Shown: positions 1-8,500 of the stretch, in pieces
Layout: every line of letters begins with the position of its first letter
Position numbering within the stretch: position 1 is the first letter of the stretch
The notes under the pieces: model-generated
Seen by the model: only the letters and a program-made list of their open reading frames with translations
Told to the model about the DNA's origin: nothing
Databases searched by the model: none
Assembly (NCBI RefSeq): GCF_009827455.1
Contig: NZ_WTYZ01000001.1
Span: 1,559,001 to 1,623,000, forward strand
Length of the DNA: 64,000 bases
DNA from: Pontixanthobacter aestiaquae
GTDB lineage: Bacteria; Pseudomonadota; Alphaproteobacteria; Sphingomonadales; Sphingomonadaceae
Direction of reading: 5' to 3'
Position numbers and translations under genes: made by a program

Positions 1-2
1 AC

Positions 3-371
3 GTTCATGGGTCCTCGCATCCGACATTCGGTATTGATGAATGGCTCGATATGGCGAAGCGCGGAATGGTTGTGCAGCAAAATGGCAGAATCGCTTACGA
101 TTACGATATGACCATTGCCGAGCCTTTTCAAAACGATGATGGCGCTGCGCCGCCAGATTTGTGGCCAGCATTGGAAGCGCTTTCAGGCAAACCGTTGCTA
201 TTCGTCCGCGGCGCTCTGTCAGACATCCTGACCGCAGAGACATTGTCAGAGATGCAAAACCGTCTGCCCGATGCGCAGGCGGTGACCATTCCCGATGTTG
301 GCCACGCGCCGCTGCTCGAAGAAGCGCCGGCGCTCGCCGCTATCGATGCGCTATTGGCGCAAATCCCATGA
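3..371 (+). CDS. Alpha/beta hydrolase, C-terminal part (5' end outside window)
   Basis: The reading frame is open from base 3, so the gene starts before the window. The visible part is the C-terminal third of an alpha/beta-hydrolase fold protein. The stretch PLLFVRGALSDIL carries the expected acidic residue of the triad after strand 6, and VGHAPLLEE carries the catalytic histidine. The nucleophile elbow lies outside. The stop overlaps the next start by four bases (ATGA), so it is probably co-transcribed and translationally coupled with the glycosyltransferase. The substrate cannot be inferred. Confidence 0.8.
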   Translation, partial: VHGSSHPTFGIDEWLDMAKRGMVVQQNGRIAYDYDMTIAEPFQNDDGAAPPDLWPALEALSGKPLLFVRGALSDILTAETLSEMQNRLPDAQAVTIPDVGHAPLLEEAPALAAIDALLAQIP

Positions 372-1531
372 ACGACAATGAGGGGGGCGGAGCGAACACG
401 CCCCCGCGGATCCTGCACCTTCACTCAACCTTTGCCGCTGGCGGCAAGGAAGTCCGCTGCGCGCAGCTCATAAACGCATTTGGCCGCAAGGTCCGTCATG
501 ATATCGTCTCTGCGGTGCCGGAGAGTATGGAAGCGCAAAAGCTGATCTCGCCAAAACTTCCAGTGACTTATCCTTCAGACTTCCCTTCGCTTCAAGGAAG
601 GCCGCTGCCGCCGCGACTGATGCGGATTGCCAAGGCGATGAAGCCCTATGATCTGATCCTCACCTATAATTGGGGATCGATGGACGCGGTGATGGCGCAT
701 ACTTTGTTTGGCAAAGCGATGGGGCTGCCGCCGCTGATCCATCACGAAGATGGCTTTAACGAGGATGAGCGCGAAACGCTGAAACGCAAGCGCAACTGGT
801 TTCGCCGCGTGGCGCTGGGCACATCGACAGCGCTTGTGGTTCCATCCGAACAGCTCGAAGAAATTGCGCTGGATGTGTGGGAGCAACCCATGGCGCGCGT
901 AAAGCGGATAGCCAACGGCATCGATACGCTCGCCTTTGCCAAAAAGCCGAAGCCTGGTGCATTGCCCGGAATAACCAAGCAGTCGGGCGAGAAGTGGGTT
1001 GGAACTCTCGCTGGGCTGCGCGAAGTTAAAAATCTACCGCGCCTGGTGCGTACTTTCGCCGCGTTGCCGCAGGATTGGCGCTTGGTGATTGTGGGCGAGG
1101 GGCCCGAAAGGGAGGCAATTCTTCAGGAAGCCGAACGCATGAAAATCAGCGACCGGGTTCACTTGCCCGGATTTGCTGCCAATCCCGCACGCTATGTCGG
1201 CTTTTTCGATATCTTCGCGCTGTCCTCCGATACCGAGCAGTTTCCGATCTCTGTGGTTGAGGCAATGGCAGCAGGGATACCTGTCGCGTCAACCGATGTT
1301 GGTGACGTTGCCGATATGGTTAGCGAGGCCAACGGATCATTTATCGTGTCGAAGAGCGATGAAACCGGTCTGGCCAATGCACTGAAAAAGCTTGGCGATG
1401 ATGCAAATCTCCGGAAAACTGTCGGCGAGGCGAACCGCGTGAAAGCGCTCGCCGAATATGACGAGAAGGTCATGATCGACACGTACCGGCGGCTCTATAG
1501 TTCTGCGATGGGCAAGGTCATTCCGCGGTGA
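368..1531 (+). CDS. Glycosyltransferase family 4 (GT-B fold)
   Basis: 387 aa, starting at the ATG that overlaps the upstream stop; the frame is open further upstream but that part is antisense-like shadow of the hydrolase. The N-terminal half has ILHLHSTFAAGGKE, the glycine-rich donor/acceptor entry loop of GT4 enzymes. The C-terminal half has VIVGEGPERE and the EQFPISVVEAMAAGIPVAST block, the E-x7-E type nucleotide-sugar binding region of the GT1 Pfam domain. It transfers a sugar from an activated donor in the cytoplasm, most likely in surface polysaccharide synthesis, but donor and acceptor are unknown. There is no signal peptide. Confidence 0.9.
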   Translation: MNDNEGGGANTPPRILHLHSTFAAGGKEVRCAQLINAFGRKVRHDIVSAVPESMEAQKLISPKLPVTYPSDFPSLQGRPLPPRLMRIAKAMKPYDLILTYNWGSMDAVMAHTLFGKAMGLPPLIHHEDGFNEDERETLKRKRNWFRRVALGTSTALVVPSEQLEEIALDVWEQPMARVKRIANGIDTLAFAKKPKPGALPGITKQSGEKWVGTLAGLREVKNLPRLVRTFAALPQDWRLVIVGEGPEREAILQEAERMKISDRVHLPGFAANPARYVGFFDIFALSSDTEQFPISVVEAMAAGIPVASTDVGDVADMVSEANGSFIVSKSDETGLANALKKLGDDANLRKTVGEANRVKALAEYDEKVMIDTYRRLYSSAMGKVIPR

Positions 1532-1713
1532 CCCCGTGTACATTCGGGTGCGTATCGGGGTTTGCGTCTGGGTGTGCAGATGGCGCTTAACCCTCGGTTC
1601 ACGCTGGAAGGCACACACATCTGGGGGACACAGATCAAACATGAATTGCATCACTGCGCCTATAGGCTAAAGACGCGAAACCCTATTTTTTAAGCAGATT
1701 GGATGAGCCACAA

Positions 1714-2502
1714 GTGGCCCGTACCCCTACAACACCCGCAGAAACTCCCGCCGACAAACGCAAGCAGCGTGAGGCCGCCGAAGAAGATGTCCTCATGCGT
1801 GAGGTTGATGAAGCCGTCCGTCAGGACGAGCTTTCGAATTTCATGGACAAATATGGCAAACCGCTGATCGCAGCCATTGTCTTAGGTCTCGCTGCATTTG
1901 CGGGCTATCTCTACTGGGATGCGCAGCAAGAAGCAGCGATGGAGAAAGACTCCGAAACGCTGATCAGTGCGATGGACCAGCTTGAGGCTAACAATTTCGA
2001 TACGGCTAACTCTACGCTGGAACAGCTGATTGCCGAAGGCGGAGGCGGCGCCAAAGCTGCCTCGCAAATGTTGCAAGGCGGTATCGCCCAGCAACAGGGC
2101 AAGCCCGCAGAAGCAGCCGAGCGGTTTGCCGCGATTGCTGCCGACGGCGATGCGCCGCAAACGCTTCGTGATTTGGCAACCGTCCGCGAAGTCGCGGCAA
2201 CGTTCGACTTGCGCACTCCGGCAGATGTGGTCGCCCGGTTGAGCGCGATTGCCGTGCCGGAGAATGCCTATTTCGGAAGCGCGGGCGAAATGGTCGCCAT
2301 CGCTTATCTGGAACAAGGCAAGCGGGCCGAGGCGGGGGCGCTTCTCGCACAGATCGCTCAGGCAGATGATGTGCCGGAAAGCCTGCGTTCGCGGGCCCGG
2401 CAGCTGGCTGGCGTGCTCGGCGTGGATGCGATCGAAGATGTTGACGAGGTTCTCGAAGAGTTGGAAGCCGACGGCGACACCGCGGCGCCAGCAACCGAAT
2501 AA
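1714..2502 (+). CDS. YfgM-like membrane-anchored TPR protein
   Basis: About 262 aa from the GTG at 1714, which has GGAT about nine bases upstream; a TTG at 1699 in the same frame is the alternative. The protein has a charged cytoplasmic N-terminus, one transmembrane helix at roughly residues 48-67 (PLIAAIVLGLAAFAGYLYW), then an alanine-rich alpha-helical TPR-like region. This matches the YfgM-type family (Tetratricopeptide_2-like), which in E. coli associates with the Sec translocon and periplasmic chaperones. It sits 33 bases before bamB, the same order as yfgM-bamB in other proteobacteria, and the two are probably one operon. The C-terminus is acidic. Confidence 0.85.
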   Translation: MARTPTTPAETPADKRKQREAAEEDVLMREVDEAVRQDELSNFMDKYGKPLIAAIVLGLAAFAGYLYWDAQQEAAMEKDSETLISAMDQLEANNFDTANSTLEQLIAEGGGGAKAASQMLQGGIAQQQGKPAEAAERFAAIAADGDAPQTLRDLATVREVAATFDLRTPADVVARLSAIAVPENAYFGSAGEMVAIAYLEQGKRAEAGALLAQIAQADDVPESLRSRARQLAGVLGVDAIEDVDEVLEELEADGDTAAPATE

Positions 2503-2535
2503 TCCTCTCCGAGAGAGATAATCAGGAATTGACCT

Positions 2536-3888
2536 ATGATTGGTAAGAAATTTTCGCATCTTGGCCGCACGGCAGCGAGCATGGTTTTGCTCGGCAGTGT
2601 TGCCGCCTGCAGCGGCGGCATATTCGGCGGCGGAGATGGCAAGAAGGATACGCCGACCATTGGTGAGCGTATTCCGGTGCTCTCGCGGATTGAAAGCGGT
2701 GCTACAGTTGATCCCTCGCTTGCGAGCATTTCGGTGGTCCTGCCGCCGGCAGCCGCGAATAGTGAATGGGCCCAAGCAGGCGGTAATGCCGCCAAATCCA
2801 ACGGTCATCTGGCACTTGCCGACAATCCGACACTGGCATGGTCAGCGCAGATCGCCGGCTCGACCAATCGCCGCCGTCTGGCGGCCTCACCGGTTATGGG
2901 CGGGGGCATGTTGTTCGCTGTGGACACTGGCGGTGTCGTCCATGCTTTCGACGCACAGAGCGGTGCCAAGCGCTGGTCCCACAAAATGGACGTCGGCGGT
3001 GATCTTGAAAATTCGGCCTTCGGCGGCGGCGCGACTTATGCTGCAGGCGTGGTTTACGCTACCAATGGCGTTGGCGAAGTTGCTGCGCTCAACGCGGAAA
3101 CCGGTGCCGAGCAATGGAAAGTAAAGCCCGCCGGTCCGCTGCGCGGCGCGCCCACGGTAGCATTCAATGCTGCATTCGTGATGACGCAGGATAACCAGAT
3201 CCTTGCGCTTAATACGGCAAACGGAAATATTCTGTGGCAGGAATCGGGCTCGACCACGCAAGCAGGCGTGTTTGGGGTTGCTGCACCTGCGGCTGGGCAA
3301 GGTTCGATCATTGCCGGTTACAGCTCGGGCGAACTGGTCGCGCACCGGTATGAGAATGGCCGTGTGCTGTGGTCTGATGCTCTGGCACGGACTTCGATTT
3401 CGACTGAGGTTGGCGCGCTGACCGATATCGACGCCGATCCGATTATCGATAATGGCCGCGTCTATGCGCTTGGCCAAGGCGGCCGGATGGCGGCCTATGA
3501 GTTGGTCACCGGCCAACGCATCTGGGAAATCCGCGTTGCGGGCATCTCGACTCCGGCGATTGCAGGCGAGTGGATTTTTGCGCTGACCGACGATGCGCGG
3601 ATGCTCGCCATTGCGCGCGCATCGGGCAAGATCCGCTGGATCACGCAGCTGGAGCAATTTGACGATCCGAAAGACAGGGAAGGCCCGATTTTCTGGACCG
3701 GACCGGTTCTGGCGGGCAATAATCTTTGGGCTGCCAGTACCGAGGGCGAGGTTTACAAATTGAGCGTGGGCGAGGGGTCTGCGAGCCTGTACCGCGATCT
3801 GAAAACACCCGTTTCACTTGCGCCGATCATCGCAAACCAGACGATGTATATCCTCGACGATAGCGGCCGGATCCACGCCTTTCGCTAA
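2536..3888 (+). CDS. bamB: Outer membrane protein assembly factor BamB
   Basis: 450 aa. It has a lipoprotein signal peptide with lipobox GSVAAC at about residues 20-25, followed by a low-complexity Gly linker. The rest is a repeated PQQ-type beta-propeller: blades with AFDAQSGAKRWSHK, ALNAETGAEQWKV, ALNTANGNILWQE, AYELVTGQRIWEI and AIARASGKIRWI. BamB is the lipoprotein scaffold of the BAM complex that inserts beta-barrel proteins into the outer membrane. The upstream YfgM-like gene supports the call. The GTPase gene der, which commonly follows bamB, is not here: the next gene is a membrane methyltransferase-like gene. Confidence 0.93.
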   Translation: MIGKKFSHLGRTAASMVLLGSVAACSGGIFGGGDGKKDTPTIGERIPVLSRIESGATVDPSLASISVVLPPAAANSEWAQAGGNAAKSNGHLALADNPTLAWSAQIAGSTNRRRLAASPVMGGGMLFAVDTGGVVHAFDAQSGAKRWSHKMDVGGDLENSAFGGGATYAAGVVYATNGVGEVAALNAETGAEQWKVKPAGPLRGAPTVAFNAAFVMTQDNQILALNTANGNILWQESGSTTQAGVFGVAAPAAGQGSIIAGYSSGELVAHRYENGRVLWSDALARTSISTEVGALTDIDADPIIDNGRVYALGQGGRMAAYELVTGQRIWEIRVAGISTPAIAGEWIFALTDDARMLAIARASGKIRWITQLEQFDDPKDREGPIFWTGPVLAGNNLWAASTEGEVYKLSVGEGSASLYRDLKTPVSLAPIIANQTMYILDDSGRIHAFR

Positions 3889-3994
3889 GGGTCTATTTCA
3901 GCGGGTTAACCTCCCACTGAAAAACTGCGCCAGTATGATACTCGGCTGCCAAGCGTTACCCAGCTTTTAACCCTTTCGCGCTATGCGCTTGGGC

Positions 3995-5368
3995 ATGAGC
4001 ACAAACGAAGCCTCTGCGCCGGTAAAACGTGCGGCAACCCTGCCGCAGAGCGATGTCTCTGCGGCGGTTGGTTTTGTCGGCCTGTTCGGCCTGTTCGCGT
4101 GGATAGTTTTTTGCCGGAATTACGGAGCATTCGCGGAGGCATTCAACCTATCCGGACCGCGTGAACCCATGTCCGGGCCCTATGCCGCGCTCGCAGCCTT
4201 GTTGTTCACCAGCGTGCCGATGATCCTGTGGTCGGTGTTCGTCGACAAGGTCCACCGCCGAGCAACGACAGGCATTGATTGGGACAATCCGCGCAAGTTC
4301 AGCGAAATCCGCAAGGCTTCGCTTACCAAGCTGGCAGGCCTGTGGACCACCTGGATCATCATCGGTTTTCTCTATTGCATCGCGCGTTGGTATTGGTCCG
4401 GGCAATATTTGTTTGCGATGGAAGTGATCGGCGCTGCGGCGATACCGATGTTCATTCTGTCCGTCCCCTATGTGTTCTGGGTCGACCGCGTCATGGTCAA
4501 TCAGCGCGACCATGCATGGCATTTCGGTGCGATGCTGCTGGGCCGCGAGGCTTACGATCCGGAGGAAGTGAAGAAGCACTGGCGCGCATGGATCATCAAG
4601 GGCTTCTTTGGCGCTTTCATGATTTCGATCCTTCCCGGTGGCTTTGCAGCCATCGTGAACGCCGACCTCACCGATATCGTCAACGATCCCGTACGGTTCG
4701 GCATATTGATGATTGAATTGCTGTTCGTGATCGATGTCCAGATCGGCACGGTTGGCTATCTGGTTACATTGCGCCCGCTCGACGCGCAGATCCGCAGCGG
4801 CAACCCGTTTCTTTCGGGCTGGCTAGCGGCGCTCATTTGCTATCCGCCGCTCGTCTTCGCTTTCATGGGTAGTGACGGGATGATTGCCTATGAAGTCAAC
4901 ACAGCCGGGTGGACGCATTGGTTCGCCGGCAATGGTGTGGCGCTTTATGCGTGGGCATTTTGGCTTATCTTCCTGACCGCAATTTACGCCTGGGCGACGA
5001 TTGCATTCGGCCTGCGTTTCTCCAACCTGACCTATCGCGGCGTGCTGACCAACGGCCCGTATCGCTACACCCGCCATCCGGCGTATCTGTCGAAGAACAT
5101 CTTCTGGTGGTGCGCAACGATGCCGTTTCTGGTTACCAGCTATTCAATGGTCGATGTGATCCGCAACACCTTCTTCCTCGGCTGCGTCAGCGCGATTTAT
5201 TACTGGCGCGCAAAGACCGAAGAAAAGCACCTGCTGCAGGAAGATCCGAAATACCGCGAATATCACGCATGGATGGAAGAGAACGGGCTGCTGACTCGTC
5301 CGCTCGCATTGCTCAAAAAGAAGCTTCGCCCGCGTGGTCCGGTGATGCAGGCTGAACCGGCCGAGTAA
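3995..5368 (+). CDS. Isoprenylcysteine methyltransferase (ICMT/PEMT)-like membrane protein
   Basis: About 457 aa from the ATG at 3995; an in-frame ATG four codons upstream (3983) is equally possible. It is polytopic, with many hydrophobic helices from residue 25 on. The C-terminal part has LTNGPYRYTRHPAYLSKNIFWW and a final EEKHLLQEDPKYREYHAW, the signature of the ICMT/phospholipid N-methyltransferase family, where the Arg-His pair binds S-adenosylmethionine. The N-terminal extension of several membrane helices makes it roughly twice as long as minimal bacterial ICMT-like proteins. The substrate is unknown; lipid or membrane-protein methylation is an inference. Confidence 0.75.
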   Translation: MSTNEASAPVKRAATLPQSDVSAAVGFVGLFGLFAWIVFCRNYGAFAEAFNLSGPREPMSGPYAALAALLFTSVPMILWSVFVDKVHRRATTGIDWDNPRKFSEIRKASLTKLAGLWTTWIIIGFLYCIARWYWSGQYLFAMEVIGAAAIPMFILSVPYVFWVDRVMVNQRDHAWHFGAMLLGREAYDPEEVKKHWRAWIIKGFFGAFMISILPGGFAAIVNADLTDIVNDPVRFGILMIELLFVIDVQIGTVGYLVTLRPLDAQIRSGNPFLSGWLAALICYPPLVFAFMGSDGMIAYEVNTAGWTHWFAGNGVALYAWAFWLIFLTAIYAWATIAFGLRFSNLTYRGVLTNGPYRYTRHPAYLSKNIFWWCATMPFLVTSYSMVDVIRNTFFLGCVSAIYYWRAKTEEKHLLQEDPKYREYHAWMEENGLLTRPLALLKKKLRPRGPVMQAEPAE

Positions 5369-5369
5369 A

Positions 5370-5669
5370 TTACAGCGGTGTGCTGCCGCTCACTTCATAC
5401 ATCGTCACTTTGCGTTCGGTTACGTCAAGCGTTGCCGCGACAGTCATAAATTCGACCATGTGGGCTGACTTGAAATGCGGGGCCAGACGTTCCTTGCTGT
5501 CCCATACCTCGCTGATCCGCAGGACACCGGGTTCGGTTACGTCCTCGGCGAAATTATACTCGATACAGCCTTCTTCGGCACGGGTTGCCGCAACCGCTTT
5601 GACCAGCGCTTCACGCGCTTTTTCAACTTGGTCGACGGGCAATTTGATTTTCCCAATGACAGTGATCAT
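5370..5669 (-). CDS. Antibiotic biosynthesis monooxygenase (ABM)-family, quinol monooxygenase-like
   Basis: 99 aa, the usual size for one ferredoxin-like ABM domain. It begins MITVIGKIKLPVDQVEKARE and has the conserved GCIEYNFAED and ISEVWDSKERLAPHFKSAHM blocks seen in YgiN-type quinol monooxygenases, which work as dimers without metal or cofactor. A good ribosome binding site (AGGAGAG) precedes the ATG. The gene lies 18 bases downstream of gshA on the same strand, so it is probably the last gene of the rsmE-gshA transcript. A role in quinone redox protection would fit but is inferred. Confidence 0.8.
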   Translation of the reverse strand: MITVIGKIKLPVDQVEKAREALVKAVAATRAEEGCIEYNFAEDVTEPGVLRISEVWDSKERLAPHFKSAHMVEFMTVAATLDVTERKVTMYEVSGSTPL

Positions 5670-5687
5670 GCGGTCTCTCCTACCGGG

Positions 5688-7058
5688 TTAAAAGCTGTAT
5701 TTGTACACGCGTTTGATGTCGCCGTCCCACTCGCCATTGAATTTGTCGAGCAGGCGTTGTGCCGGGACTTTTCCGCTCGCGACAATCTCGTCCAGCGTTT
5801 CGAGGAAGCCCGTTTCATTGTCGCCACTGGTGTTCAGGCGCCCGCGCGCGGACAGACCGGCGCGGGCGATTTTCAGGACTTCCACGCCCAAATCCTGCAA
5901 CGTCCCTCCGCCGGGAAGGGGCGCATCCAATGCCAGTTTCGGGACTGCATTCCGCAGCGCCTCGCGCTCTTCCATCGTCCAGCCTTTGACCAGATCCCAA
6001 GCCGCATCGAGCGCGGTTTGATCATATAAGAGACCGACCCAGAATGCAGGCAGAGCGCAGATACGGCTCCACGGCCCGCCATCTGCGCCGCGCATTTCAA
6101 GGAAGCTTTTCAGCCGCACTTCCGGGAATGCGGTGGAGAGATGATCCCACCAATCGCCCTCGCGCGGTTTTTCGCCGGGAAGAACGGCAAGCTCGCCTGT
6201 CATAAAGTCGCGGAAGCTGTGCCCGGCTGCATCGATATATTTGCCCTCGCGAAACACGAAATACATCGGTACATCGAGCATGTAATCGACATAGCGCTCA
6301 TACCCGAAATCATCATCGAACACGAAGGGCAGCATACCGGTGCGATGCGGGTCGGTGTCCGACCAGATATGACTACGATAGGACAGATAGCCGTTGGGCT
6401 TGCCTTCGGTGAAGGGCGAGTTGGCAAAGAGAGCAGTCGCGAGCGGTTGCAGCGCCAGGCTGGTGCGAAATTTCTTCGCCATGTCCTGCTCTGACGAATA
6501 GTCGAGATTGACCTGAATGGTGCAGGTCCGCAGCATCATATCGAGCCCGAGATCGCCAACCGTAGGCATATGCCGCAGCATAATCCCGTAGCGGCCTTTG
6601 GGCATAATCGGCAGCTCTTCGCGCGTTTTGTCAGGCCACATGCCCAGACCGATAAAGCCGACGCCGCATTTCTCGCCGATGGCCTTCACCTGCTCCAGAT
6701 GGCGGCCGGTCTCGGCGCAGGTTTCGTGCAGATTTTCGAGCGGAGCGCCGGAGAGTTCCAGCTGACCGGCTGGTTCGAGGCTGACGGTGCCATCGGGGCC
6801 GCTCATGGCAATGACTTCGCCGTTCTCCTCAATCGGCTTCCAACCGAAATCGCGCAGCGCAAGGAGAATATCGCGAATTCCGCCTTCTTCTGCGTGTGAC
6901 GGCGCGTGAAAATCAGAGCGCTTATAGACGAACTTTTCGTGTTCCGTACCGATACGCCAATCGCTTTTTGGTTTCTCGCCAGCTTGCATCGGCGCAACCA
7001 ATTGGTCGCGGCTTTCGATAATCGGGTCTGCTGACCCGGAAGTGTCACGCGTGCTCAT
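5688..7058 (-). CDS. gshA: Glutamate-cysteine ligase (plant/alphaproteobacterial type)
   Basis: 456 aa from the ATG at 7058; the same frame extends to a TTG at 7076. The protein has WRIGTEHEKFVY near the N-terminus, the GCS2-type glutamate/ATP binding motif, then SLEPAGQLELSGAPL and a C-terminal region with TSGDNETGFLETLDEI. It makes gamma-glutamylcysteine from glutamate and cysteine with ATP, the first step of glutathione synthesis, in the cytoplasm. It belongs to the redox-regulated class found in plants and alphaproteobacteria rather than the E. coli GshA class. It lies downstream of rsmE on the same strand. Confidence 0.95.
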   Translation of the reverse strand: MSTRDTSGSADPIIESRDQLVAPMQAGEKPKSDWRIGTEHEKFVYKRSDFHAPSHAEEGGIRDILLALRDFGWKPIEENGEVIAMSGPDGTVSLEPAGQLELSGAPLENLHETCAETGRHLEQVKAIGEKCGVGFIGLGMWPDKTREELPIMPKGRYGIMLRHMPTVGDLGLDMMLRTCTIQVNLDYSSEQDMAKKFRTSLALQPLATALFANSPFTEGKPNGYLSYRSHIWSDTDPHRTGMLPFVFDDDFGYERYVDYMLDVPMYFVFREGKYIDAAGHSFRDFMTGELAVLPGEKPREGDWWDHLSTAFPEVRLKSFLEMRGADGGPWSRICALPAFWVGLLYDQTALDAAWDLVKGWTMEEREALRNAVPKLALDAPLPGGGTLQDLGVEVLKIARAGLSARGRLNTSGDNETGFLETLDEIVASGKVPAQRLLDKFNGEWDGDIKRVYKYSF

Positions 7059-7100
7059 GCCAGTTTCGTTAGGCAACCGAAGGCTGTGTGACCAGAAAAA

Positions 7101-7868
7101 TTATAACGCATTCGAACCCCCATTCGGCCAATCGCCTGAGATACCCATCCATAGCGAGACCGCCGCGATAGCCGCAGTCTCCCCTCGCAATATTCGCGGG
7201 CCGAGACTGATTGGTTTCACTTTGGGATGGGCGAGGAGGATTTTTCTTTCCTCGTCGTCAAACCCGCCTTCGGGACCGGTGATGAGAGCGGCTGGCCCTA
7301 CGGTCTCGGAGAATACCGAAGCGGCGTCTTGTCCGCCCGTTTCGTCGGCGAAGAAGAGCGTGCGGTCACTTGGCCAACTGGCCATCAATGCAGAAAATTT
7401 TTGGACACCGGAAAGTTCGGGCAGGGCGGTACGCGCGCATTGCTCGGCGGCTTCCATGACAAGCGTTCGCGCACGGTCGGTATTGAGCTTATTGGCAACG
7501 CAGCGGCGCGTCACAATCGGGGCAATTCGCCGTACACCCAATTCTGTGGCTTTCTCCAACACGAAGTCAAAGCGGTCTTTTTTGAGCAATGCGGGGCACA
7601 GCCAGAAATCGGGTACCTCTTCGCGGGGGCGTAATTGCTCGGTGACAGAAAGCTGGACGGAGCGTTTAGCCGCTTCCTGGACCCGCGCGGCCCATTCGCC
7701 TGTTTTATCATCGCACAGGATAACGATGTCCCCCGCAGACACCCGCATGACTTTCGCCAGATAATGCGCCTGATTACCGCCCACCTCTATCTGACCGTCT
7801 TCCTCAAGCCGCTGCTCGACGAATAGTCGCGGTGCGCTTCGGGGCGGCCAAGCGGGTGTGGCGGGCAT
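7101..7868 (-). CDS. rsmE: 16S rRNA (uracil-1498-N3)-methyltransferase RsmE
   Basis: 255 aa. The N-terminal PUA-like part has HYLAKVMRVSAGDIVILCD. The C-terminal SPOUT domain has the knot motifs ALITGPEGGFDDEERK and ISLGPRILRGETAAIAAVSLW, diagnostic for RsmE. It methylates N3 of U1498 in 16S rRNA within the 30S subunit. It lies 42 bases upstream of gshA on the same strand and is divergent from the small membrane protein and ubiA. Confidence 0.95.
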   Translation of the reverse strand: MPATPAWPPRSAPRLFVEQRLEEDGQIEVGGNQAHYLAKVMRVSAGDIVILCDDKTGEWAARVQEAAKRSVQLSVTEQLRPREEVPDFWLCPALLKKDRFDFVLEKATELGVRRIAPIVTRRCVANKLNTDRARTLVMEAAEQCARTALPELSGVQKFSALMASWPSDRTLFFADETGGQDAASVFSETVGPAALITGPEGGFDDEERKILLAHPKVKPISLGPRILRGETAAIAAVSLWMGISGDWPNGGSNAL

Positions 7869-8078
7869 GTGGGTCTGTTACAAGTTTGGCGGTGCTGCGT
7901 CATCCGGTAAGAAGAATTCTTTCCTACTCGCCCATTGTGTGGCAGCACAATAATGGCGGGCTCGCCGGTTGTATGCGTTAGAATTTATCGAACCGGCCCC
8001 GGGGCAGTACTCTGGATGTTGTCGATTATATAGTGATATAAAGCTATGAAAAATAGATATAAATGTGAATTTCGGTCA

Positions 8079-8122
8079 GGCGACACGGTGTCGCCTTTGT
8101 CGCCCGATTGTCGCTTTGTCGC
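8079..8122 (+). repeat. Inverted repeat plus four TGTCGC direct repeats before the small membrane gene
   Basis: GGCGACAC (8079-8086) and GTGTCGCC (8088-8095) form a perfect 8-bp inverted repeat around one base. It runs into two copies of a 15-base unit of the form tGTCGC-(c/t)tt-tGTCGC at 8089-8103 and 8108-8122, giving four TGTCGC copies. The second unit abuts the ATG at 8123, and no purine-rich ribosome binding site is visible there. This could be an operator or an attenuating leader. It is followed by no T-run typical of a strong terminator. Confidence 0.45.
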
Positions 8123-8500
8123 ATGAGCGCGCTGACCAGTCAGCGGCTGATCGCGCTCGTTTTTCTGACTCTGGGCGGGTGGGCCTTGTTTGCGCCTGCC
8201 AGTGTGATTGAATTGGCGATTACGCCGGAATATCAGGACAGCACCTATCTGACGGCCTTTACCATGGCATGCTTTGGTTCGCAGGCGGTGTTGTTCGGTG
8301 TTATGGCGCTTGTGGTCGAATGGCCTCCGCGCGCGTTTCTGGTGTTCGCGGCGGCGCTGCTGCCGTTCTTCTGGTTCAATTATCATTTCCACTATGTCGA
8401 GCCGGTGCTGACCTCGATCGGGATGCTCGATTTCGCAGGCAACGTCACAATGCTGCTGCTGGCATTGCTCGGCTGGCGCGCGGCCAAGCATGCCGAATAA
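8123..8500 (+). CDS. Small four-helix membrane protein, unknown
   Basis: 125 aa from the ATG at 8123; a TTG five codons upstream is less likely. It is almost wholly hydrophobic, with about four transmembrane helices (around residues 8-25, 40-60, 68-85 and 100-118). The final helix MLDFAGNVTMLLLALLGW and the overall size recall small conserved sphingomonad membrane proteins without assigned function. It overlaps the start of ubiA by 11 bases, so the two are probably translationally coupled. Confidence 0.75.
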   Translation: MSALTSQRLIALVFLTLGGWALFAPASVIELAITPEYQDSTYLTAFTMACFGSQAVLFGVMALVVEWPPRAFLVFAAALLPFFWFNYHFHYVEPVLTSIGMLDFAGNVTMLLLALLGWRAAKHAE

